From Variovorax flavidus (lineage in GTDB: Bacteria > Pseudomonadota > Gammaproteobacteria > Burkholderiales > Burkholderiaceae_C): DNA of 64,000 nucleotides. Every line of letters starts with the position of its first letter. Position 1 is the stretch's first letter. Both the position numbers and the translations under genes were made by a program. The stretch spans positions 62,001 to 126,000 of the forward strand of contig NZ_JASZYE010000002.1 of NCBI RefSeq assembly GCF_030317145.1. Reading direction: 5' to 3'. The notes beneath the pieces were generated by a model. That model did no database searches, had not been told where the DNA came from, and saw only the letters and a program-made list of their open reading frames with translations. Below are positions 56,341-64,000 of the stretch, piece after piece.

Positions 56341-58452
56341 CTATCTCCAGTTGGCCCGCATCCGGCTCAACAGGTCGATCGTGGCGGCTGGCGCCGGCAC
56401 GTGCGGCGCGCGCTCGGGCGGCGGGGGCCAGGTCTGGTGCTCGAAACGTTCGGCGTCGGACGCCGTGATGAAGCGCGTGCGGCCCGCATACAGATGCCGA
56501 TCGCCGCGAGCCGCCTGCTGCGTGACGTAGAAGCGCTGCGGCACGAGCAGGTGCAGATGGTCGCGCGCGCGGGTCATCGCGACATACAACAGCCGTCGCT
56601 CCTCTTCGAGTTCCTGCGCGCCCTGCGCCACATCGGCCGGGATGCAGCCGTCCACCACGTTCAGCACGTGGACCGACGTCCACTCCTGCCCCTTGGCCGA
56701 GTGGATCGTCGAAAGAATCAGGTAGTCCTCGTCCAGCAGCGGAGGCCCTGGCCGGTCGCTCGTGGCTTCAGGCGGATCGAGCGTGAGTTCGGTCAGGAAG
56801 CGCTCGCGCGACGCATAGCCTGACGCCAGCCGCGCGAGTTGCTCGATGTCGCCGCGGCGCAGCCCCGCGTCATCGTGGAGACGCTCCAGATGCGGCAGAT
56901 ACCACTGCAGCGCCAGATCCATGTCTGCGGGCCAGGCCAGCGAAGGCTCGCGCAGCGCCGCATAGATGGCTGCGAACCGGGCCCATTCGTCCCGCGCAGT
57001 GCTGGGCGGCACGAAGGCCTGTACGACCGCACCCGGGTCGGCCGCTTCGGACATCGCATCGAGCAGCCGGGTGGAAGTAACCGGCCCGATGCCCGGAATC
57101 AGCTGCGTGACCCGGAAACCCGCCATGCGCCCTCTCGGGTTTTGCGCAAAGCGCAGCACGGCCAGCAGATCCTTCACATGCGCGGCTTCGAGAAACTTGA
57201 GCCCCCCGTACTTGACGAAAGGAATGTTGCGCCGTGCCAGTTCAAGCTCCAGCGCAGCGCTGTGCGTCGACGTGCGGAACAGCACCGCCTGGGACTTCAG
57301 CGCCAGTCCGCCTTCGCGATGCGCCAGCACGCGATCGGCGACCCAGCGCGCCTGCTGCGCCTCGTCGGGCACCAGCACGAGCTGGGGCCGGCCGGCCGAG
57401 GGCTTGTCGGTCCAGAGCGTCTTCGCATGGCGCTCCGCGGCGGCGGCAATCACCGCGTTCGAGACATCGAGGATGGGCTGCGTCGAGCGGTAGTTGCGCT
57501 CCAGCGTGACGATGCGCGCGGGCCGGCTGAAGTGCTGCGGAAAGTCGAGGATGTTGCGAACCGTTGCGCCGCGAAACGAGTAGATCGACTGCGCGTCGTC
57601 ACCCACCACGGTCACGCCGCATCCATCGGGCTTCATCGATCGCAGGATGGCAGCCTGCAGCAGGTTGGTGTCCTGGTATTCGTCGACCAGCACGTGGTCG
57701 AAGCGCGCGCCGACGTGCTCCGCCAGCGTCGGCTCGGCCACCATTTCGGCCCAGTACAGCAGCAGATCGTCATAGTCGAGCACGTGCTGCTGCTGCTTGG
57801 CCTCGACGTAGGCACCGAACAGCCGCTTGAGTTCGGCTTCCCATTCCGCACACCACGGAAACGCATGCTTCAGCACCTCCGCCAGCGGTGCGCAGGTGTT
57901 GACCGTGCGCGAGTAGATCGACAGGCATGTGCCCTTCTGCGGAAAGCGCCGCGTCGTGGACGACAGGCCGAGGTCGTTGCGCACCAGCCCCATGAGGTCT
58001 TCGGCATCGCCGCGATCGTGGATGGTGAAGTTCTCGCTGAGGCCGATCTGGGCCGCGTACTCGCGCAGCAGCCGCGCGCCGATGCCGTGGAAGGTGCCGG
58101 CCCACGGCAGCGCCGGCGGCGCCTCGGATCTCAGGCCGAGCACGCGGGCCAGCACCTGCCCTGCCCGGCGCTCCATTTCCTGCGCCGCACGGCGTGAGAA
58201 GGTCAGCAGCAGGATGCGCTGCGGATCGGCGCCGCGCGCAATCAGGTGGGCGACGCGGTGTGCCAGCGTGCTGGTCTTGCCGGAGCCCGCGCCGGCGATC
58301 ACGAGCAGGGGGCGATCGTCCCGTTGCGCGTCGCCCAGGGCGGCGCCGACACCGTGCTCGACCGCCGCGCGCTGCGCATCGTTGAGCTGGGCGAGCGCCG
58401 CCGCGAGGCGCTCGGCCTGGCTGGCTGGAGTGGGTTGCGCGACGCTTTGCAT
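56341..58452 (-). CDS. UvrD/Rep-family ATP-dependent DNA helicase
   Basis: A superfamily I helicase of 703 residues. The Walker A is VIAGAGSGKTSTLAHRVAHL (53-60 core), then LLTFSRRAAQEMERRAG (motif Ia), VDEYQDTNLLQAAIL (motif II), VVGDDAQSIYSFRGA (III) and LNVVDGCIPAD plus MTRARDHLHLLVPQRFY toward the C-terminus. A LexA-like box directly before the start suggests SOS control. The ATG at 58450-58452 is chosen; longer upstream frames would place the box inside the coding sequence. UvrD and Rep cannot be told apart by eye. Confidence 0.88.
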   Translation of the reverse strand: MQSVAQPTPASQAERLAAALAQLNDAQRAAVEHGVGAALGDAQRDDRPLLVIAGAGSGKTSTLAHRVAHLIARGADPQRILLLTFSRRAAQEMERRAGQVLARVLGLRSEAPPALPWAGTFHGIGARLLREYAAQIGLSENFTIHDRGDAEDLMGLVRNDLGLSSTTRRFPQKGTCLSIYSRTVNTCAPLAEVLKHAFPWCAEWEAELKRLFGAYVEAKQQQHVLDYDDLLLYWAEMVAEPTLAEHVGARFDHVLVDEYQDTNLLQAAILRSMKPDGCGVTVVGDDAQSIYSFRGATVRNILDFPQHFSRPARIVTLERNYRSTQPILDVSNAVIAAAAERHAKTLWTDKPSAGRPQLVLVPDEAQQARWVADRVLAHREGGLALKSQAVLFRTSTHSAALELELARRNIPFVKYGGLKFLEAAHVKDLLAVLRFAQNPRGRMAGFRVTQLIPGIGPVTSTRLLDAMSEAADPGAVVQAFVPPSTARDEWARFAAIYAALREPSLAWPADMDLALQWYLPHLERLHDDAGLRRGDIEQLARLASGYASRERFLTELTLDPPEATSDRPGPPLLDEDYLILSTIHSAKGQEWTSVHVLNVVDGCIPADVAQGAQELEEERRLLYVAMTRARDHLHLLVPQRFYVTQQAARGDRHLYAGRTRFITASDAERFEHQTWPPPPERAPHVPAPAATIDLLSRMRANWR

Positions 58453-58463
58453 CGACGTCACTT

Positions 58464-58483
58464 TACTGTATGTCCATCCAGAT
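58464..58483. promoter_or_regulatory. LexA-like SOS box before the helicase gene
   Basis: On the plus strand TACTGTATGTCCATCCAGAT has CTGT-N8-CCAG, one mismatch from the CTGT-N8-ACAG core, with TACTGTAT matching the outer consensus. It lies 12 nt upstream of the helicase ATG and within the helicase–corA divergent region. Confidence 0.6.
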
Positions 58484-58512
58484 ACGGCCGGGGATACCCG
58501 GAGGGCGGATGA

Positions 58513-58518
58513 CATAAT
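58513..58518 (+). promoter_or_regulatory. Candidate -10 hexamer of corA
   Basis: CATAAT matches TATAAT at five of six positions. There is no convincing -35. A start near 58525 would give a leader of about 136 nt before corA that includes the short frame at 58548. Confidence 0.4.
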
Positions 58519-58547
58519 CGCGCCTCGCTGCAACCGGAGCCTTTCAT

Positions 58548-58589
58548 ATGGAAATCGACCCGTCTCGGCAGCTTTCACTTCCGCTCTGA
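58548..58589 (+). CDS. Putative corA leader peptide, 13 residues
   Basis: A 13-codon frame, MEIDPSRQLSLPL, with ATG at 58548 and TGA at 58587-58589. GGAG (58536-58539) lies 8 nt before it, a good ribosome-binding distance. It ends 71 nt before the corA start and lies downstream of the candidate -10. The opening Met-Glu-Ile-Asp-Pro resembles Met-Glu-Pro-Asp-Pro of the MgtL leader of Salmonella mgtA. A Mg2+-sensing role is inferred from that resemblance and the position only. Confidence 0.45.
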   Translation: MEIDPSRQLSLPL

Positions 58590-58660
58590 CATGTCCGTTG
58601 GCGAGGGAGTTGAAAGCGCCCCCCTTCGCCCAACCGCCAGACCATTCACGGGAGTGAGCC

Positions 58661-59647
58661 ATGCTCAACATCTTCACGCTCGCCAACGGTCGCCTCGTCC
58701 AGGAAGAGATCGAGGCGCTCGAAGAGCTTTCCCAGTTTCAGCCCATCTGGGTCGACCTCGAATCACCCACCGTCGAGGAAAAGCGCTGGATCAAGCAGTA
58801 CTACGGCCTCTCCATCCCCGAAGACGCGATGGACGAGGACATCGAGGAATCCGCGCGCTTCTATGAAGAGGACAACGGCGAACTCCACATCCGCAGCGAC
58901 TTCCTGATCGACGACGACGAGAACCCGCGCTCGGTGCGCGTGGCCTTCATCCTCAACCAGCACAACACCGAACTGCGCAGCCGCGGCGTGCTGTTCTCGA
59001 TCCACGACGAGGACGTGCCGGTGTTCCGACTGCTGCGCATGCGCGCCCGCCGCGCCCCCGGCCTGATCGAGGACGCCAAGGAAGTGCTGCTGAAGCTGTT
59101 CGATGCCGACGCCGAATACTCGGCCGACACGCTCGAGAACATCTACGACGAACTCGAATCCGCCGGCAAGAAAGTGCTCTCGGGCAACGTGAGCGACGAA
59201 CTGGCCGGCGAGGTGCTCGGCCTGATCGCCCGGCAGGAAGACTTGAACGGGCGCATCCGCCGCAACGTGATGGACACGCGCCGCGCGGTGAGCTTCATGA
59301 TGCGCAGCCGCATGCTCAATGCCGAGCAGTTCGAGGAGGCGCGGCAGATCCTTCGCGACATCGAATCGCTCGACAACCACACGGCCTTCCTGTTCGACAA
59401 GATCAACTTCCTGATGGATGCGACCGTCGGTTTCATCAACATCAACCAGAACAAGACCATCAAGATCTTCTCGGTCGCGAGCGTGGCGCTGCTGCCGCCA
59501 ACCTTGATCGCGAGCGTGTACGGCATGAACTTCAAGTTCATGCCCGAACTCGATCTGAGCTACGGCTACGCCTACGCGATCGTGCTGATGATCGCGAGCG
59601 CGCTAGTGCCGATGTGGTACTTCCGCCGGCGCGGCTGGCTCAAGTAG
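58661..59647 (+). CDS. corA: CorA magnesium/cobalt transporter
   Basis: A pentameric Mg2+ channel of 328 residues. The long cytoplasmic N-terminal domain is followed by two C-terminal helices (VASVALLPPTLIASVYG and YAYAIVLMIASALVPMWYF). The selectivity motif GMN (288-290) is in YGMNFKFMPEL. The C-terminus is basic (RRRGWLK). GGGAGTGAGCC precedes the ATG. It is divergent from the helicase and overlaps mtnN by 8 nt convergently. A possible regulatory leader lies upstream. Confidence 0.95.
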   Translation: MLNIFTLANGRLVQEEIEALEELSQFQPIWVDLESPTVEEKRWIKQYYGLSIPEDAMDEDIEESARFYEEDNGELHIRSDFLIDDDENPRSVRVAFILNQHNTELRSRGVLFSIHDEDVPVFRLLRMRARRAPGLIEDAKEVLLKLFDADAEYSADTLENIYDELESAGKKVLSGNVSDELAGEVLGLIARQEDLNGRIRRNVMDTRRAVSFMMRSRMLNAEQFEEARQILRDIESLDNHTAFLFDKINFLMDATVGFININQNKTIKIFSVASVALLPPTLIASVYGMNFKFMPELDLSYGYAYAIVLMIASALVPMWYFRRRGWLK

Positions 59648-60431
59648 GCGCAGGCTCGTCCGCTGGCAGCGTGGCCAGCCACGCGTCGACCACCGCGAGG
59701 CTGTAGCGGCTCGCGACCGACGAGACGAAGCGGGTGAAATCGCCATGGGCCGCGTCGTCGGCCCGATCGGAAATCGTGCGCACCGCGGCGAAGGGCACGC
59801 CGTAGTCGTGGCACACCTGCGCCACGGCGGCGCCCTCCATCTCGACCGCGAGTGCGTCGGGCAATGCAAGGCGCAGCGCTTCGCTTTCGGCCGAGGTCGA
59901 CACGAAGCGATCCCCGCTCACCACCAGGCCGCGGTGGACCTTCGGCGCTGTCAGGCGGAAATCCTCGACCACCTTCTCGCCCAGCAGCGTGACCGGATCG
60001 CTCAGCAGGTCGGCGGCCACGACGGCCAGCGCATCGCTGATCGCTGTGTCGGTGGCGAAGCGCGCGTGGCCGGTCAGCGGCACTTCGTACTTCGGGAAGA
60101 TCGGGGACGCGTCCAGGTCGTGCTGCAGCAGCCGGGTCGCCACGACGACGTCGCCGACCTCGACACCGGGCGCCAGCCCGCCGGCGACGCCCGTGAACAC
60201 GATGGCCCGCACGCCGAATCGCTCCAACAACACCGTGGCCGTGGTGGCCGCCGCGACCTTGCCGATGCGCGACAGCACCGCGACCACGAGTTGCCCCTGC
60301 AAGTGGCCGACCCAGTAGTCCCGGCCGGCAACCTGGATGCGCTGCTCGTCAGGCATCTGCGCGAGCAGCGCCGCCAACTCCTCGTGCATCGCCGCAACGA
60401 TGGCAATCGGCAGTCGAGGCGAATCGCTCAT
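59640..60431 (-). CDS. mtnN: 5'-Methylthioadenosine/S-adenosylhomocysteine nucleosidase
   Basis: Cleaves adenine from methylthioadenosine and S-adenosylhomocysteine in methyl-cycle recycling, 263 residues. It opens IAIVAAMHEELAALLAQMPD and has VVAVLSRIGKVAAATTATVLLERFG, FTGVAGGLAPGVEVGDVVVA (in parts) and the active-site VEMEGAAVAQVCHDYGVPFAAVRTISDRADD with its catalytic Glu and Asp. It is about 30 residues longer than the E. coli enzyme (232), with extensions in the middle and at the C-terminus. It is 21 nt before dppA. Confidence 0.88.
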   Translation of the reverse strand: MSDSPRLPIAIVAAMHEELAALLAQMPDEQRIQVAGRDYWVGHLQGQLVVAVLSRIGKVAAATTATVLLERFGVRAIVFTGVAGGLAPGVEVGDVVVATRLLQHDLDASPIFPKYEVPLTGHARFATDTAISDALAVVAADLLSDPVTLLGEKVVEDFRLTAPKVHRGLVVSGDRFVSTSAESEALRLALPDALAVEMEGAAVAQVCHDYGVPFAAVRTISDRADDAAHGDFTRFVSSVASRYSLAVVDAWLATLPADEPAPT

Positions 60432-60452
60432 CGCGCTTCCTTCTTCAAGCCG

Positions 60453-62075
60453 TTACTGCTTGATATCCACGCCATAGAAGGTGTGGCGGCCGAACGGGCT
60501 GAGCTTGAAGTCCACCACTTCCTTGCGGACCGGCTTCAGTTGAACCGCATGCGCAATGGTGAACCACGGCGCCTGCTCCTTGAAGATCACCTGCGCCTTC
60601 TTGTAGAGCGCATCGCGCTCGGCCTGCTTGGGCACGTTCTTCGCCTGCACGACCAGATCCTCGTAGGGCTTGTAGCAGAACTTCGCCACGTTGCTGCCGT
60701 TCGATTGCGCCGACGCGCAGCCCAGCAGGGTGTACATGAAGTTGTCCGGGTCGCCGTTGTCGCCCGTCCAGCCCAGCATGCCCATCTGGTGCTCGCCGGC
60801 CTGCATGCGCTTGCGGTATTCGCCCCATTCGAAGGACTTGATCTCCGCCTTGACGCCGACCTTCGCGAGGTCGGCCTGCATCAGTTCGGCGATGCGCTTG
60901 GCGTTCGGGTTGTACGGGCGCTGAACCGGCATCGCCCACAGGTCCGTGGTGAAGCCATCCGGATAGCCCGCCTGCGCCAGCAGCTTCTTCGCGGCTTCGG
61001 GATCGTACGGGTCGTCCTTGATCGCGTCGTTGTACGACCACATCGTCGGCGGGATCGGGTTCTTGGCGGCAACGCCGGTGGTGAGATAGACACCGTCGAC
61101 GATGGCCTTCTTGTTGATCGCCATGTTGAGCGCCTTGCGCACGCGCACGTCGTCGAAGGGCTTCTTCTGCGTGTTGTAGGCAAGGTAGCCGACGTTGAGC
61201 CCGGCCTGCTCCAGCACCTGCACGTTGGGGTCCTTGCGGATCGCGTCGAGGTCGGCGGGGTTCGGGTACGGCATCACATGGCATTCGCCCTTCTGCAGCT
61301 TGGCCCAGCGCACCGAGGCGTCGGGCGTGATCGCGAAGATCAGGTCGTCGATCTTGGCCTTGCCGCCCCAGTACTGGGGGAAGGCCTTGAAGCGCACGAT
61401 GGCGTCCTTCTGGTACTGCACCAGATAGAAGGGGCCGGTGCCGATCGGATCCTGGTCGACCTTCTCCGGCGTGCCGGCCTTGAGCATCGCGATCGCGTAT
61501 TCCTTCGACTGAATGCCGGCATAGGGCATCGCGAGGTTGGCGAGGAAAGGCGCCTCGGGCTTGTTCAGCGTGAACTTCACCGTGTAGTCATCGATGCGGT
61601 CGATGGACTTCAGCAGCTTGGGCATGCCCATGTCATTGAAGTAGGAGTGGTTCGGGCTCGTGACCTTGAAATAGGGGTCGTTCTCCTTCCACTGGCGTTC
61701 CATCATGAAGATGACGTCGTCGGCATTGAAGTCGCGGGTGGGCTTGAAGCTCTTGGCCGTGTTGTGCCACTTGACGCCCTTGCGCAGCTTGAAGGTGTAC
61801 TCCGTGCCGTCGGGTGAAATGGTCCAGCTCTCGGCGAGGCCCGGTACCACCTTGGTCGAGCCGCGCTCGAAATCGACGAGGTTGTTGTAGACCTGCGTGG
61901 TGGCGTCGAAGGAGGTGCCGGTGGTGTTCACCGCCGCATAGAAGTTCTCCGGGCTGCCTTCCGAGCAGAAGACCAGCGTCTTGGCCGAAGCGGCGCCGCA
62001 GGCGAGCGCGAGCGCCGCCGGCGCCAGCAGCGCGACGGTGCGAAGGCGGCGCGAGAGTTTGGAAGTGGGGGACAT
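60453..62075 (-). CDS. dppA: Dipeptide ABC transporter substrate-binding protein DppA
   Basis: The periplasmic binding protein of the Dpp importer, 540 residues. It has a signal peptide (LRTVALLAPAALALACGAASA, cleavage before KTLVFCSEG). The mature protein has the family-5 solute-binding pattern GSPENFYAAVNTTGTSFDATTQVYNNLVDFERG (in parts) and GLAESWTISPDGTEYTFKLRKGVKWH. It is the last gene of dppD-dppF-dppA on the minus strand, 32 nt after dppF; usually dppA comes first. A longer reading frame upstream belongs to dppF and is not part of this gene. Confidence 0.92.
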   Translation of the reverse strand: MSPTSKLSRRLRTVALLAPAALALACGAASAKTLVFCSEGSPENFYAAVNTTGTSFDATTQVYNNLVDFERGSTKVVPGLAESWTISPDGTEYTFKLRKGVKWHNTAKSFKPTRDFNADDVIFMMERQWKENDPYFKVTSPNHSYFNDMGMPKLLKSIDRIDDYTVKFTLNKPEAPFLANLAMPYAGIQSKEYAIAMLKAGTPEKVDQDPIGTGPFYLVQYQKDAIVRFKAFPQYWGGKAKIDDLIFAITPDASVRWAKLQKGECHVMPYPNPADLDAIRKDPNVQVLEQAGLNVGYLAYNTQKKPFDDVRVRKALNMAINKKAIVDGVYLTTGVAAKNPIPPTMWSYNDAIKDDPYDPEAAKKLLAQAGYPDGFTTDLWAMPVQRPYNPNAKRIAELMQADLAKVGVKAEIKSFEWGEYRKRMQAGEHQMGMLGWTGDNGDPDNFMYTLLGCASAQSNGSNVAKFCYKPYEDLVVQAKNVPKQAERDALYKKAQVIFKEQAPWFTIAHAVQLKPVRKEVVDFKLSPFGRHTFYGVDIKQ

Positions 62076-62107
62076 GTCGGTCGACTCCTTCAGGGTTGAA
62101 TCCGCAC

Positions 62108-63105
62108 TCAAGCGGGCAGGGAATGATCGGCACGGACTTCCGCCGCACCATCGAGAAACTTTTCGGCATGGTGGCAGGCCACCATGCGTTCGTCGAGCAG
62201 GCGCGGCAACGGCCGTTCGGTACGGCAGCGCTCGGTGGCGTGCGCGCACCGCGTGTTGAACACGCATCCGGGCGGAGGCGACAACGGCGAAGGCAGCTCG
62301 CCCTTCAGCACGATGCGTTCCGCCGCGAGGCCGGGTGTCGAGGCCAGCAGCGCCTGCGTGTAGGGATGCAGCGGCCGCGCGAAGATGCGCGCCTTGGGGC
62401 CTTGCTCCACCGCATGGCCCAGGTACATCACCAGCACGTCGTGCGCGATGTGCCGCACCACGCCGAGGTCGTGCGAGATGAAGAGATAGGACAGACCCAG
62501 CTCGGCCTGCAGGTCCGCCAGCAGGTTCAGCACCTGCGCCTGGATCGACACGTCGAGCGCGGACACGGGTTCGTCGGCCACCAGCAGGCGCGGATCGAGC
62601 ATCAGCGCACGCGCGATCGCGATGCGCTGGCGCTGGCCGCCCGAGAACATGTGCGGATAGCGATTGGCGTACTCGGGCCGCAGCCCGACGCGTGCCAGCA
62701 TGTCGCGGGCCTTCGCAGCGCGCTCCGACTTGCCGAGCGATGTGTTGATCGCGAGCGGATCTTCGAGCACGGCGGAGATCTTCTTGCGCGGGTTGAGCGA
62801 GCCGTAGGGGTTCTGGAACACCAGCTGCACGGCCTGCCGCAGTTCGCGTCGACGCTCCGCAGGCGGGTGGACCGCATCGTGGCCCACCAGCGTGAGGGAG
62901 CCTGCCGTCGGCTTTTCGATCAGCGCGACCATGCGCGCCAGCGTCGACTTGCCGCAGCCCGATTCGCCGACCACGGCGAGCGTGCGGCCCTTCTCCAACG
63001 TGAAGGAGATGTTGCCCACCGCCTGCAGATGCGCAGGCGCGCGGAAGAGTCCGCGCCGGACCGAATAGACGCGCTGCAGTCCCTTCGCCTCGACGACCAC
63101 TTCGC

Positions 63106-63109
<4 letters not shown>
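62108..63109 (-). CDS. dppF: Dipeptide ABC transporter ATP-binding protein DppF
   Basis: The second ATPase of the Dpp importer, 333 residues. Walker A is [15 protein letters not shown], the signature is [16 protein letters not shown], and Walker B is [18 protein letters not shown]-terminal oligopeptide-transporter domain has [22 protein letters not shown]. The ATG (63107-63109, [15 protein letters not shown]) overlaps the dppD stop as ATGA, so the two are coupled. Confidence 0.93.

Positions 63110-64000
<891 letters not shown>

Overview
The window looks like a chromosomal segment of a Variovorax-like member of the Comamonadaceae (Betaproteobacteria). The reasons are the very high G+C with strong third-position bias, the gene orders argS–SPOR–dsbA and leuS–lptE–holA–proA, fur next to bamE and dapB, and hpf–ptsN–hprK. 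Almost everything is housekeeping or central metabolism. I see no prophage, insertion sequence, CRISPR array, tRNA or rRNA.

Layout. 1-3.5 kb (minus): end of lptA, then dsbA, a SPOR protein and argS. 3.6-9.4 kb: psiF, a spermidine-synthase-like membrane protein, a DUF2214 protein with a LysR regulator, a chromate transporter and a VOC protein. 9.5-12.5 kb: a CoA-transferase/HMG-CoA-lyase pair divergent from an IclR regulator, with two dyads between them. 12.7-16.98 kb: malate synthase G, a ProQ protein, and LysR divergent from a DUF2917 gene. 17.1-20.3 kb: a three-gene acyl-CoA degradation operon. 20.3-25.6 kb: PPi-type phosphofructokinase, a CWC protein, a zinc peptidase, an MFS exporter and a glutamine amidotransferase. 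25.7-28 kb: a TonB-dependent siderophore receptor behind a Fur box. 28-33.7 kb (minus): gshA, kup, benE and gshB. 33.8-39.4 kb (minus): leuS-lptE-holA-proA. 39.5-50.7 kb (plus): a glycogen locus, GH13-glgB-glgX-glgC-glgA-glgP. 50.8-56 kb: exbBD, dapB, bamE, fur, hprK, ptsN, hpf. 56.3-64 kb: a UvrD-family helicase with a LexA-like box, corA with a possible leader peptide, mtnN, and the dppD-dppF-dppA part of a peptide importer.

The least explained feature is a family of about 90-bp structured intergenic repeats (seven full copies and one degenerate). Each copy has two hairpins and a defined polarity. In seven of the eight, the CCCCCAGGC end lies 0-16 nt from a stop codon. Two copies carry compensatory base-pair changes in the outer stem, so the fold appears to be under selection. 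The eighth copy sits directly before a start codon and supplies its GGGGG ribosome-binding stretch. The second most interesting feature is a 13-codon frame in the corA leader, starting Met-Glu-Ile-Asp-Pro, which resembles the start of the MgtL Mg2+-sensing leader peptide.
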